A stretch of 64,000 bases of DNA from Brevundimonas huaxiensis (GTDB lineage: Bacteria; Pseudomonadota; Alphaproteobacteria; Caulobacterales; Caulobacteraceae). The notes beneath the pieces were generated by a model. The model saw only the letters and a program-made list of their open reading frames with translations, did no database searches and was not told the origin of the DNA. Shown one piece after another: positions 34,253 to 43,027 of the stretch; the first letter of the stretch is position 1, and each line of letters opens with the position of its first letter. Position numbers and translations under genes: made by a program. The stretch is from contig NZ_JABBJE010000001.1 in the NCBI RefSeq assembly GCF_014218725.1, positions 558,001 through 622,000 on the forward strand. Direction: 5' to 3'.

Positions 34253-36667
34253 GTGAAGATTGCCGAACGCTGGTTCGTGTGGGCGGGCATGGTTCTGCTG
34301 GGCGGCATCGCCCTGGCGGGGTTGGTCGTCGCCGTCTATGCGGCGTGGCTGTTCCACGACCTGCCCGATGCTTCGGAGCTGGCCGACTATCGACCGCCGA
34401 CCGCGACGCGAGTCTACGCCGGCGACGGCACCCTGATCGGCGAGTTTTCGGACGAGCGCCGAATCTATGTCTCCTACGACCAGATCCCGCAGCCGGTGAT
34501 CCACGCCTTCCTGGCGGCCGAAGATCGCAACTTCTTCCAGCATGGCGGCATCGATGTGGGCGGCATCGGCCGCGCGTCGATCAAGAACGTTTTCAACCTG
34601 GCGTCGGGACGCCGGCTGGAAGGGGGTTCGACCATCACCCAGCAGGTGGCCAAGAACGTCCTGCTGACCAACGAATCCAGCCTGAACCGCAAGCTGAAGG
34701 AAGCCATCCTGGCCAATCGCCTGGAGGCGACCCTGTCCAAGGAGCAGATCCTCGAACTGTATCTGAACGAGATCTTCCTGGGCTATCGCTCGTTCGGCAT
34801 CGCGTCGGCGGCCTACAACTATTTCGGCAAGTCGCTGGCGCAGCTGACGCCCGACGAAGCCGCTTTCCTGGCGTCCCTGCCCAAGGGGCCGAACAACTAT
34901 CACCCCAAGCGTCACCCTGGGGCGGCCAAGGGCCGCCGTGACTGGGTGCTGGGCGAGATGGAGCAGAGCGGCTGGCTCACGCCTGAGCAGTTGGTCGAGG
35001 CGCGCGCCAAGCCTTTGGTGACGCGCGATGCGCCGCAGCGGTCGGATTACAAAGACGCCGACTTCTTCGTCGAGGAGGCGCGCCGCCAGGCCGCCGCCAA
35101 CCCCCAGTTCGGCGAGCAGCTTCGCGCCGGCGGCTTCTATATGCGCACCACCCTGGACCCGACGCTGCAGACGGCGGCGCGTCGGGCCCTGATGCAGGGG
35201 CTCGAAAACTACGACCGTCGTCACGGCTGGCGCGGCGGGTGGGGCACGACCGACTTCGGCGACGGCTGGCAGGCGGTCGCGCTAAAGGAACAGGCGCCGC
35301 CCGAGCGCCGCAGCTGGCAGGCCGCCGCCATCGAAAGCGTCAGCGGCAACACGGTTCGCATCCGCACCGCCCGCGACGACAAGTCCGGCACGCTGCTGGC
35401 TTCGGACGCCGCCTGGGCCAACGCCAATCGGCAGCTGAAGCGCGGCGAGCTGATATTTGTGGAGCCGCAGGGCGGCCAGTTCGCCCTGAAGCAGGTGCCG
35501 CGCGTCAACGGGGCGCTGGTCGCCATCGAGCCGCAGTCCGGCCGGGTGCTGGCGATGGTCGGCGGCTATTCCTATGCGCTGTCCAGCTTCAACCGGGCGA
35601 CCCAGGCGCGCCGTCAACCGGGCTCGGCGTTCAAACCGTTCGTCTATGCGACGGCGCTGGAGGGCGACTTCACCCCGGCCTCGATCGTGCTGGATGCGCC
35701 GATCAGCTTCGCCGGCGGTCCCAACGGCACGCGCTGGACGCCCGAGAATTACAGCCGCCAATACTATGGCCCCCAGACGCTGCGGCGCGGGCTGGAGCTG
35801 TCGCGCAACGTCATGACGGTTCGGCTGGCCCAGTCGGTCGGTATGAAGAAGATCGTTGAACAGTCTGCCAGGATGGGTCTGCCGGGCATGACGCCGAACC
35901 TGTCGGTGTCGCTGGGCGCCGGCGAGGTCACGCCGCTGGAGATCACCGCCGCCTATTCTGCCTTCGCCAACGGCGGCCGCCGGGTCACGCCCTATCTGAT
36001 CGACTATGTTCAGGATCGCGATGGCGAGACCATTTTCCGCGCCGACAACCGCAGCTGCCGCGAATGCGGACGGGGCTTCTCGGGCCAGGAATCACCGCGC
36101 TTGCAGCAGCGCGGAACCCAGGTCATCGACCCGATCACTGCCTATCAGATGAGCTCCATGCTGGAAGGCGTGGTTCAGCGCGGCACCGCCGCCAGCGCGC
36201 GCGGCCTCGGCCCCTGGGTCGCGGGCAAGACCGGCACGACCAACGAATATCGCTCGGCCTGGTTCGTGGGCTTCACCACCGACATTGTGGTCGGCGTCTT
36301 CATCGGCTTCGACGACAACCGCTCGCTGGGATCCGGTGAAGCCGGCGCCTCGGCCGCCGTGCCGGTCTTTACGGAGTTTATGCAGACGGCGTTGAAGGAA
36401 AGGCCGGCTCGCCCGTTCGTGCGGCCCAAGAACGCCATCTTCCGCACCGTCAACGGGATCGAGGAGGCCTTCCGCCCCGGCACCGAACGCCAGGCCCCGC
36501 CGCCGCGCCCGACCGGCCCGGCCCAGCCCGTCGGACCGCAGAACTACTATGAGGTGATCCGCCGCGAGCAGGAGGCCGCCAGCGGCGCGCCCGCCTCGTC
36601 GCCGGCGCCCACCGCGCCGCCGCCCCCCAAGAAGGCGCCGGCCGAGGACTTGAGCGGATTGTACTGA
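34253..36667 (+). CDS. Penicillin-binding protein 1A (bifunctional peptidoglycan synthase)
   Basis: An 804-residue class A PBP. A membrane anchor (about 8-32) is followed by the glycosyltransferase domain with the catalytic E90 in AAEDRNFFQHGGID and the motifs GGSTITQQVAKN and KLKEAILANRLE. An inserted OB-like region precedes the transpeptidase domain with SAFK (Ser458), SRN (Ser517) and KTGT (Lys659). The C-terminus is a Pro/Ala-rich tail. The GTG at 34253 was chosen because CGGAG lies six bases upstream; a frame to 34178 adds a non-conserved leader. It polymerises and cross-links the cell wall. Confidence 0.93.
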   Translation: MKIAERWFVWAGMVLLGGIALAGLVVAVYAAWLFHDLPDASELADYRPPTATRVYAGDGTLIGEFSDERRIYVSYDQIPQPVIHAFLAAEDRNFFQHGGIDVGGIGRASIKNVFNLASGRRLEGGSTITQQVAKNVLLTNESSLNRKLKEAILANRLEATLSKEQILELYLNEIFLGYRSFGIASAAYNYFGKSLAQLTPDEAAFLASLPKGPNNYHPKRHPGAAKGRRDWVLGEMEQSGWLTPEQLVEARAKPLVTRDAPQRSDYKDADFFVEEARRQAAANPQFGEQLRAGGFYMRTTLDPTLQTAARRALMQGLENYDRRHGWRGGWGTTDFGDGWQAVALKEQAPPERRSWQAAAIESVSGNTVRIRTARDDKSGTLLASDAAWANANRQLKRGELIFVEPQGGQFALKQVPRVNGALVAIEPQSGRVLAMVGGYSYALSSFNRATQARRQPGSAFKPFVYATALEGDFTPASIVLDAPISFAGGPNGTRWTPENYSRQYYGPQTLRRGLELSRNVMTVRLAQSVGMKKIVEQSARMGLPGMTPNLSVSLGAGEVTPLEITAAYSAFANGGRRVTPYLIDYVQDRDGETIFRADNRSCRECGRGFSGQESPRLQQRGTQVIDPITAYQMSSMLEGVVQRGTAASARGLGPWVAGKTGTTNEYRSAWFVGFTTDIVVGVFIGFDDNRSLGSGEAGASAAVPVFTEFMQTALKERPARPFVRPKNAIFRTVNGIEEAFRPGTERQAPPPRPTGPAQPVGPQNYYEVIRREQEAASGAPASSPAPTAPPPPKKAPAEDLSGLY

Positions 36668-36687
36668 GGCTCTAGGTAGGCCTTTCG

Positions 36688-36716
36688 AACGGCGCGTCCT
36701 CGTGGCGCGCCGTTTT
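36688..36716 (+). terminator. Rho-independent terminator after PBP1A
   Basis: AACGGCGCG (36688-36696) pairs with CGCGCCGTT (36706-36714), leaving a nine-base loop and followed by a short T run (TTTT, 36713-36716). It lies 20 bases after the PBP1A stop and before prfB, and separates the two genes. Confidence 0.7.
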
Positions 36717-36786
36717 CCATTAATCCTGCCCTGTCGCGCGGCCTGGGGGTCGCGCTGCTTGAGGGCGTTGTGTCGCGGAGATTGCG

Positions 36787-37909
36787 ATGAGACCGGATGT
36801 CGAGGCCATGAAGGCCGACATCGAGCAGAGCGTCGCTCTGCTCAGGAGGCGTCTTTGACTGGGATGTCGCTCTAAGGAAGCTCGATGAGCTGAATGCGCG
36901 GGTCGAGGACCCGACGCTGTGGGACAAGCCCGACGAGGCCCAGGCCGTCAGCCGCGAACGCTCGCAGCTGGAAGGCAAGATCAACACCGTCAAGGCGATG
37001 GAGCAGGACCTCGAAGACGGGGTGATGTTGGCCGAGATGGCGGACGAAGAAGGCGACGAGGGCGCGCTGGAAGACGCTCGCGCGTCGCTGCGCGGCATCA
37101 AGGAACGCGCCGCCCGCGCAGAGTTGGAGGCCCTGCTGTCCGGCGAGGCCGACGGCAACGACGCCTATCTGGAAGTGAACTCCGGCGCCGGCGGCACCGA
37201 GTCGAACGACTGGGCCGGCATGCTGCTGCGCATGTACTCCCGCTGGGCCAAGGCGCACGGCTATGAGGTCACGATCGAGGCGCATGAAGAGGGCGAACAG
37301 GCGGGGGTCAAGTCGGCCACCATCCTGATCGAAGGCCCCAACGCCTATGGCTGGTTGAAGTCGGAATCGGGCGTGCACCGCCTGGTCCGCATCAGCCCCT
37401 ATGACGCGGCGGCCAAGCGCCACACCAGCTTCGCCTCCATCGGGGTGTCGCCGGTCGTGGACGACGCGATCGAGATCGACATCAATCCCTCGGACGTGCG
37501 CACCGACACCTATCGCGCCTCCGGCGCGGGCGGTCAGCACATCAACAAGACCGACTCGGCTGTGCGCCTGACCCACACCCCGACCAACACCGTCGTGGCC
37601 TGCCAGGCCGGCCGATCGCAGCACCAGAACCGCGAGATGGCGTGGAAGATGCTGCGTGCGCGCCTGTACGAGCTGGAACTGCAGAAGCGTGAGGCAGCGG
37701 CTCAGGCGCTGGCCGACGCCAAGACCGACATCGGGTGGGGTCACCAGATCCGCTCCTATGTCCTGCAGCCCTACCAGATGGTGAAGGACCTGCGGACCGA
37801 GGTCGAGACCTCGGACACCCAGGGGGTGCTGGACGGCGACCTGGACGCCTTCATGGGCGCGGCCCTGGCCCAGCGGGTCGGCGAGACCCGAGGATCGAGC
37901 GTGGATTGA
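36787..37909 (+). CDS. prfB: Peptide chain release factor 2 with programmed +1 frameshift
   Basis: Release factor for UGA and UAA. The gene reads in two frames: 23 codons from the ATG at 36787 to CTT at 36853-36855, then an in-frame TGA, then the main frame from GAC at 36857 to 37909. The joined product is 373 residues (E. coli RF2 has 365). The catalytic GGQ is at 248-250 in [17 protein letters not shown]. The anticodon-like tripeptide region reads [17 protein letters not shown], with SPY rather than SPF. It must not be called a pseudogene. The usual autoregulation applies: low RF2 favours the frameshift. Confidence 0.96.
36844..36859 (+). promoter_or_regulatory. prfB programmed frameshift site
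   Basis: AGGAGG (36844-36849) acts as an internal ribosome-binding-like element, three bases before the slippery CTT (36853-36855). The in-frame TGA (36856-36858) is followed by C, the poor-termination context seen in E. coli prfB. Skipping T36856 restores the frame to GAC TGG GAT. The geometry is the classic RF2 autoregulatory signal. Confidence 0.95.
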
Positions 37910-37914
37910 CGGAA

Positions 37915-37940
37915 AAGGGCGGCTCTCAAGAGCCGCCCTT
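37915..37940. terminator. Bidirectional terminator between prfB and bactofilin
   Basis: AAGGGCGGCTCT (37915-37926) and AGAGCCGCCCTT (37929-37940) form a 12-bp dyad. The tail CTTCTTGTTTC follows on the plus strand, and TTTTCC follows on the minus strand. It therefore probably serves both prfB and the convergent bactofilin gene. Confidence 0.85.
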
Positions 37941-37993
37941 CTTGTTTCAGCTATCGGCCTGCGGCCGACTTGCGCCCTCCGTATTCGAGGTGG

Positions 37994-38539
37994 TCAGGCT
38001 GCGGTCTTGTCAGCCTTGTCAGCTTTCGGCGTCGGGGCTTCCAGCATGGCGGCGCCGGGGGTGTCGCGCTTGGCCTGGTTGCAGCGGCCCTGGAACCAGG
38101 CGCCCTGATCGATGGCGAGTTGCTCTTGCGTGATGTCGCCCTCGACGCGAGCGGTGGCGTGCAGCTTGACCTGCTTCGCGACGATGGCGCCCGAGACGCG
38201 GCCGCGCACGTCAAGGACGTCGGCATGGACCGTGCCCTCGACCGAGCCGCCTTCGCCGATCACGACGCGCGAGACGCGGACGTCGCCCTTCAGCGAGCCG
38301 TCGACCTGAAGCTCGCCGGCGCCGGAGATGTTGCCTTCGTATTTCACGCCGGCCGACAGGGTCGACAGATTGCTGGACCGGGCCGCCGGACGGGCCGGTT
38401 CGGGCGCGCGCGGCGCAGGCGTCGTGGCGGGCAGGGACGGCGTGCTCGCAGCCGTCGGTGTGGGCGTGGTCGGTTCGGGCGCCGGGGGGATGCCCAGGCC
38501 GTTCGATCCGCTGTCGTAGGATTTGCTCTTGGTGAACAT
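37994..38539 (-). CDS. Bactofilin family cytoskeletal protein
   Basis: A 181-residue protein with the DUF583 beta-helix. The core from SAGVKYEGNISGAGELQVDG through GSLKGDVRVSRVVIGEGGSVEGTV to ARVEGDITQEQLAIDQGAWFQG shows the regularly spaced hydrophobic/glycine turns of bactofilins. A Pro/Thr-rich N-terminus (about 18-52) and a Lys/Ala-rich C-terminal tail are disordered. Caulobacter BacA/BacB form membrane-associated polymers that direct a peptidoglycan synthase in the stalk. Which paralogue this is cannot be told from sequence alone. Confidence 0.92.
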   Translation of the reverse strand: MFTKSKSYDSGSNGLGIPPAPEPTTPTPTAASTPSLPATTPAPRAPEPARPAARSSNLSTLSAGVKYEGNISGAGELQVDGSLKGDVRVSRVVIGEGGSVEGTVHADVLDVRGRVSGAIVAKQVKLHATARVEGDITQEQLAIDQGAWFQGRCNQAKRDTPGAAMLEAPTPKADKADKTAA

Positions 38540-38653
38540 GGTGCGCTCCGCATCTGCCAGCCAAGGCCGGCCAAGCCCCTATTAGCCCCGACGCCCACTA
38601 GGCCGTGGAGGAGGGGCCAAGGTCAAGCATCGCTTCCGAACGACGCTCGCCGA

Positions 38654-39118
38654 TCACAGGGCCCTGGCGGCCTCCAGCACGGCGGCGGCGTGGTCGGCGA
38701 CCTTCACATTGCGCCAGGCCTTGGCGACCCGGCCCTCGGCGTCGATCAGGAAGGTGGCTCGCTCGATGCCCATATATTCGCGGCCATAGAGCTTTTTCTG
38801 CACCCAGACGCCCCAGGCCTCGCAGGCGGCGCCGTCCTCGTCTGAGGCGAGGGTGACGGCGAGATCGTATTTGGCCTTGAACCTGTCGTGCTTCTTCACC
38901 GTGTCCTTGGACACGCCGATGACCGGTAGGCCCAGCGCGGCGAAGTCGGGCGCCAGGGCGGTGAAGTCCTGCGCCTCGCGCGTGCATCCGGTCGTGTCGT
39001 CCTTCGGATAGAAATAGACGACGGCGGGTTTGCCTTTGAGGGCTGCGAGGGTGACGCGGCCGCCGCCGTCCGTGGGCAGGTCGAGGGCGGGCGCGGGTTG
39101 GCCTTCGGCGGCGGACAT
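38654..39118 (-). CDS. bcp: Thioredoxin-dependent peroxiredoxin Bcp/PrxQ
   Basis: A 154-residue peroxiredoxin. The peroxidatic cysteine is C45 in FYPKDDTTGCTREAQDF; the nearby resolving cysteine seen in E. coli Bcp (five residues on) is absent, so resolution may be atypical or intermolecular. It reduces hydrogen and organic peroxides with thioredoxin. The ATG at 39118 overlaps the tyrS stop (ATGA), so it is co-expressed with tyrS. Confidence 0.92.
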   Translation of the reverse strand: MSAAEGQPAPALDLPTDGGGRVTLAALKGKPAVVYFYPKDDTTGCTREAQDFTALAPDFAALGLPVIGVSKDTVKKHDRFKAKYDLAVTLASDEDGAACEAWGVWVQKKLYGREYMGIERATFLIDAEGRVAKAWRNVKVADHAAAVLEAARAL

Positions 39119-40371
39119 CAGACGGGCCTCACCAGAACGATCTTTTTCTTGCCGGCCGCCAGTTTGATGACGCCGTCCTTGAGGTCGGCTTCGGTCAGCA
39201 GTTGGGCGCCGTCGGACACGGCGGCGTCATTCAAGCGCAGCCCCCCGCCCTGGGCCAGGCGACGGGCCTCGCCGTTCGACGCGGTTAGGCCAGCCTTGGT
39301 CACGACAGCGGCGATCATGGCGCCGTAGACCTCGGCCGACAGCAGTTCGACGGTCGGCAGGTCGGCGGACAGCTGGCCTTTTTCGAAGGCGCTCTCGGCG
39401 GCGGCGCGGGCGGTGGCGGCGGCCTCTGCGCCGTGCAGCATGGTCGTCGCAGCGTCGGCCAAGGCCTTTTTGGCGTCGTTGATGGCCGCGCCTTCCAGCG
39501 CCTCGAAACAGGCGATCTCGTGATCGGACAGGTCGGTGAACAGGCGCATGAAGCGGCCCACGTCTCCATCCTCGGTGTTGCGCCAATATTGCCAGTAGTC
39601 ATAGGGCGACAGGGCGTCGGCGTTCAGCCAGACGGCGCCGCCTACGGTCTTGCCCATCTTCTGGCCCGAGGCGGTCGAGAGCAGGGGCGTGGTCAGGCCG
39701 AAGGCGGCCTTCTGATCCACCTTGCGGGTCAGTTCGACGCCGTTGATGATGTTGCCCCACTGATCCGAGCCGCCCATCTGGAGCGTGCAGCCGTAGCGGC
39801 GATTCAGCTCCAGAAAGTCGGTGGCCTGCATCAGCATGTAGTTGAATTCGAGGAAGGTCAGCGGCTGCTCGCGTTCCAGACGCAGCTTGACGGAATCGAA
39901 GCTGAGCATCCGGTTGACGGTGAAATGCGTGCCGTAGTCGCGCAGAAACTCCAGGTAGCCCAGCTTGGACAGCCACTCGTCGTTGTCGACCATGATGGCG
40001 TCCGACGGGCCGTCGCCGAAGGTCAGGAATTTTTCGAACACGCCCTTGATGCCGGCGATGTTCTCGGCGATCCGCTCTTCGGTAAACAGGGGACGCTGCG
40101 TATCCTTGAAGCTGGGGTCCCCCACCTTGGTGGTGCCGCCGCCCATCAGGACGATGGGCTTGTGTCCAGCCTGCTGCAGGCGACGCAGCAGCATGATCTG
40201 GATCAGGTGTCCGACGTGCAACGAAGGGGCGGTGGCGTCAAAGCCGATATAGCCGGTGACCACGCCGGCGGTCGCCGCCGCATCCAATTCGGCCGGATGG
40301 GTGATCTGATGGATATAGCCTCGCGCCTGCATGGTGCGGAGGAAGTCGGATTTGAAGGCGTGTTCGGTCAT
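39118..40371 (-). CDS. tyrS: Tyrosyl-tRNA synthetase
   Basis: A 417-residue class I synthetase that charges tRNA-Tyr. The HIGH motif is HVGH (52-55) in [17 protein letters not shown]. The KMSKS equivalent is KMGKT in [38 protein letters not shown] is the tyrosine-binding region, and a C-terminal S4 domain ends in [18 protein letters not shown]. Length matches the bacterial TyrRS family. It heads a tyrS-bcp pair. Confidence 0.95.
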   Translation of the reverse strand: MTEHAFKSDFLRTMQARGYIHQITHPAELDAAATAGVVTGYIGFDATAPSLHVGHLIQIMLLRRLQQAGHKPIVLMGGGTTKVGDPSFKDTQRPLFTEERIAENIAGIKGVFEKFLTFGDGPSDAIMVDNDEWLSKLGYLEFLRDYGTHFTVNRMLSFDSVKLRLEREQPLTFLEFNYMLMQATDFLELNRRYGCTLQMGGSDQWGNIINGVELTRKVDQKAAFGLTTPLLSTASGQKMGKTVGGAVWLNADALSPYDYWQYWRNTEDGDVGRFMRLFTDLSDHEIACFEALEGAAINDAKKALADAATTMLHGAEAAATARAAAESAFEKGQLSADLPTVELLSAEVYGAMIAAVVTKAGLTASNGEARRLAQGGGLRLNDAAVSDGAQLLTEADLKDGVIKLAAGKKKIVLVRPV

Positions 40372-40703
40372 GGTGAGGCTGGGTTAGCAGGGATGACGAG
40401 GGTCGTCTTCCCCTAGTCGAGGCGGCGTCGGCTGTTCAGACGGTGAGGATGAAAAACACCGTCTAAAGTGTCTAATTCGTCTAATCTCGATCGGCGCGAA
40501 ATTGCACGGCAATGCGAAAACGCGTGCAAAATGCAAGGTGGTGCAATTTCAGGTAGAGCAGCTTTGGGCATGGCGCGACCATTGTAGCGCCGTTTCAGGC
40601 CGCGATAGGTACGACGACGCTGCTGCGTCTCATGCCGCTGTTAATGCAGTCGATATTGCCCGCAGGTGCGCTGGCTGATGACTCATCGCCGAGCTGTCCG
40701 CCT
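40372..40703. other. Gene-poor stretch upstream of tyrS with several dyads
   Basis: No convincing gene lies in these 332 bases. It contains GACGGTG/CACCGTC (40439-40445 and 40457-40463, perfect 7-bp dyad), three short GTCTAA copies in about 25 bases (40461-40485), and a larger A/T-containing dyad at 40498-40550. The tyrS promoter should lie here. I recognise no T-box or known riboswitch fold. Confidence 0.5.
40498..40550. repeat. 10-bp inverted repeat flanking TGCA-rich sequence
   Basis: GAAATTGCAC (40498-40507) and GTGCAATTTC (40541-40550) are perfect reverse complements, separated by 33 bases. The spacer itself carries further TGCA-containing words (CGTGCAAAATGCAAGG). The base composition is lower in GC than the surrounding DNA. 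It could be a composite operator or a long RNA hairpin upstream of tyrS on the minus strand. Confidence 0.5.
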
Positions 40704-40907
40704 TCAGGGAATTACCCGATTGAGGACCAGCGCAAAGAGGGCGACGACGACGGTCCATGTCAGGAAGACGGAAGACGGCTCGGACGATGTGCCGCTGACG
40801 ACCAGGCAAGGCGTGAGCAGGCCCAAAAAGACGTGGAGGCGATCGTTAAAAAATTTGCGCTTCTCAGAGAAGGTCATCTGGGGACCGTAGGAGGAGCGCT
40901 TGGGCAT
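40704..40907 (-). CDS. Small putative membrane protein, unknown function
   Basis: 67 residues. A polar N-terminus (TFSEKRKFFNDRL) precedes two hydrophobic segments, VFLGLLTPCLVVSG and SSVFLTWTVVVALFALVL. The pattern resembles small two-helix membrane proteins annotated as hypothetical in alphaproteobacteria, but I cannot name a family. No clear ribosome site precedes the ATG. The competing plus-strand frame is polar and low quality. The call is tentative. Confidence 0.4.
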   Translation of the reverse strand: MPKRSSYGPQMTFSEKRKFFNDRLHVFLGLLTPCLVVSGTSSEPSSVFLTWTVVVALFALVLNRVIP

Positions 40908-40987
40908 ATCGCGATGTTTTCACGGAGGTCCGACGCCCGCAAGGGTTGATGAGGCATTGGGGAGAAAGTCGGAGGCCGGCTGTTGAT

Positions 40988-41176
40988 CTAATGCGTGGGC
41001 TTGCGAAGGAGGTTTCGCTCGAGCAGCCACCAGGTGGCGTTCGCCAGAGACGCCCCGATGGCGCCGCAAAGCGCCACCGTCAGCATGTGCGGCAAAGGCG
41101 GGGGCGCGGCCTCGTTCAAGAGCAACAGCGCAAAGCTGTAGGCGAATGTCAGCGCAAAGAGGACGAGGAACTTCAT
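40988..41176 (-). CDS. Small putative membrane protein, unknown function
   Basis: 62 residues from the ATG at 41176: a hydrophobic N-terminal helix (MKFLVLFALTFAYSFALLLL), a short Pro-rich turn (EAAPPPLP), a second hydrophobic helix (MLTVALCGAIGASLANATWW) and a basic C-terminus. The frame is open further upstream to 41248, but that part is Arg-rich and overlaps the divergent gene's start region. No family is recognised. Confidence 0.5.
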   Translation of the reverse strand: MKFLVLFALTFAYSFALLLLNEAAPPPLPHMLTVALCGAIGASLANATWWLLERNLLRKPTH

Positions 41177-41247
41177 CTTCAGATTGTAGATACGCCGCCT
41201 AGGTTGATGCAATCGACGACTTGGCCGGCCTGCGATACGAAGGCGCA

Positions 41248-41766
41248 ATGCGTCTGCCCCTGATCCCGCACCCGATATCCAGCCCGGCCGGGCTGACGCT
41301 GGAGGTCGAGGCGAGGCGAGCCGGGCGTGTGCTGAGCTTGGAGTATGTGCTGGCCGGACCGGTGGAGGGGGTGTGGCGGCCGGAGGCGGCGGCGCGGGTG
41401 CGAACGGACGGGCTGTGGCAGGCGACCTGCTTCGAGGCCTTCGCGCGGACGGCGGGCGGATATCTCGAATACAATCTGTCGCCGTCGGGGGCGTGGGCGG
41501 CCTATCGGTTCGACGGCTATCGCGAGGGGATGCGGGATCTGGAGATGCCCACGCCCTTCATCGTGACGCGGTCGGCGCCCGGACAATTCGTGCTGACGGC
41601 GGACGTGACCTTGCCGGAGGATGCGGTCGGGGCGACGGGCCTGAAGACGGGGCTGTCGGCGGTGATCCGGGGCGTGGACGGGGCGATCGGCTATTGGGCG
41701 CTGGCGCATCCTTCGGATAAGCCGGACTTTCATCATCCCGACTCGTTCGCGCTGGACCTGACATGA
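41248..41766 (+). CDS. DOMON-like domain-containing protein
   Basis: A 172-residue soluble protein. LWQATCFEAFAR, YLEYNLSPSGAWAAYRFDGYREGM, LSAVIRGVDGAIGYWALAH and KPDFHHPDSFAL match the DOMON-like family often found as small cytoplasmic proteins in alphaproteobacteria. DOMON folds bind heme or sugars, but no ligand can be assigned. GAAGG lies about six bases before the ATG at 41248. The stop overlaps the start of the DUF1343 gene (ATGA), so the two are coupled. Confidence 0.75.
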   Translation: MRLPLIPHPISSPAGLTLEVEARRAGRVLSLEYVLAGPVEGVWRPEAAARVRTDGLWQATCFEAFARTAGGYLEYNLSPSGAWAAYRFDGYREGMRDLEMPTPFIVTRSAPGQFVLTADVTLPEDAVGATGLKTGLSAVIRGVDGAIGYWALAHPSDKPDFHHPDSFALDLT

Positions 41767-42965
41767 ACTTCGGCCTCGACCGCCTTTTGTCCGACGACGC
41801 CCTGAGGGCGCAGCTGAAGGGACGGCGCGTGGCCTTGCTGGCGCATCCGGCGTCGGTGACGAGGGATCTGACCCACGCGGTGGACGCGCTTAGCGCCTGT
41901 CCCGAGATCCGGCTGACAGCCGCCTTTGGCCCGCAGCACGGGATGAAGGGCGATCTGCAGGACAATATGATGGAGAGCCCGGATTATCGCGATCCGGTGC
42001 ACGGTTTCCCGGTGTTCAGCCTGTACGGCGAGGTGCGGCGGCCGCGCGACGAATGGATGGCCGAGTTCGACGTGCTGCTGGTCGATCTGCAGGACCTGGG
42101 ATGCCGCATCTACACCTATGTGACGACCCTTCTGTACGTGCTGGAGGCGGCGGCGGAACACGGCAAGTCGGTCTGGGTGCTGGACCGACCCAATCCGGCA
42201 GGGCGGCCGGTCGAGGGGATGACGCTGAAGCCCGGCTGGGAAAGCTTCGTCGGGGCCGGGCCGATGCCGATGCGCCACGGCATGACGATGGGCGAACTGG
42301 GCCTGTGGTTCATCGACCAGTTCAAGCTGGATGTGGATTACCGGGTGGTGGAGATGCAGGGTTGGGCGCCCGAGGCGGCGCCCGGCTTCGGCTGGCCGCT
42401 GCTGGACCGGTCGTGGGTCAATCCCAGCCCGAATGCGCCGAACCTGTCGATGGCGCGCGCCTATGCGGGCACGGTGATGCTGGAAGGCGCGACCCTGTCG
42501 GAAGGGCGGGGGACGACACGGCCGCTGGAGCTGTTCGGGGCGCCGGATGTCGACGCGCGGGCGGTGATCGCGGAAATGCAGGCGCTGGCGCCGGAATGGC
42601 TGGGCGGCTGCGTCTTGCGCGACATGTGGTTCGAGCCGACCTTCCACAAGCACGTCGGCAAGCTGTGCAACGGGGTGCAGATCCACGTCGATCACCCCGG
42701 CTATGACCACGCCGCCTTCAAGCCGTGGCGAGTGCAGGCCCTGGGCTTCAAGGCGATCCGGCGGCTGTATCCCGACTACGACCTGTGGCGGGATTTTCCT
42801 TACGAATATGCGTTCGGAAAACTGCCCATCGACGTGATCAACGGCGGGCCGGGCCTGCGGGAATGGGTGGACGATGCGGCGGCGACGCCGGGCGATCTGG
42901 ATGCCGCGACGCAGCCGGACGAGGCGGCGTGGGAGGAAGCCCGGAGACCGTTCCTGCTGTATTGA
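41763..42965 (+). CDS. DUF1343 family protein (NamZ-like exo-beta-N-acetylmuramidase)
   Basis: A 400-residue protein. GRRVALLAHPASVTRD, FGPQHGMKGDLQDNM, VFSLYGEVRRP, VDLQDLGCRIYTYVTTLLY, VLDRPNPAGRPVEG and LSEGRGTTRPLELFGAPDVD are DUF1343 signatures. Some members (NamZ) cleave terminal MurNAc from peptidoglycan fragments. No signal peptide is present, so this protein acts on recycled or imported muropeptides in the cytoplasm if it is an N-acetylmuramidase. It is coupled to the DOMON-like gene. Confidence 0.82.
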   Translation: MNFGLDRLLSDDALRAQLKGRRVALLAHPASVTRDLTHAVDALSACPEIRLTAAFGPQHGMKGDLQDNMMESPDYRDPVHGFPVFSLYGEVRRPRDEWMAEFDVLLVDLQDLGCRIYTYVTTLLYVLEAAAEHGKSVWVLDRPNPAGRPVEGMTLKPGWESFVGAGPMPMRHGMTMGELGLWFIDQFKLDVDYRVVEMQGWAPEAAPGFGWPLLDRSWVNPSPNAPNLSMARAYAGTVMLEGATLSEGRGTTRPLELFGAPDVDARAVIAEMQALAPEWLGGCVLRDMWFEPTFHKHVGKLCNGVQIHVDHPGYDHAAFKPWRVQALGFKAIRRLYPDYDLWRDFPYEYAFGKLPIDVINGGPGLREWVDDAAATPGDLDAATQPDEAAWEEARRPFLLY

Positions 42966-43027
42966 AACCCGTCCAAACTTCGCCATGAAGACGGCATCAC
43001 CTCGCGGTTAGATTGTGGAGGGGCGTC

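Noticed and set aside
36787..36858. Premature stop making prfB a pseudogene
   Set aside because: The stop is the TGA of the programmed frameshift site, with AGGAGG and CTT in the correct positions.
40632..40949. Plus-strand frame of 105 codons opposite the small 40704-40907 gene
   Set aside because: The product is polar and low quality, has no recognisable domain and no good start signal; the minus-strand frame has clear hydrophobic helices.
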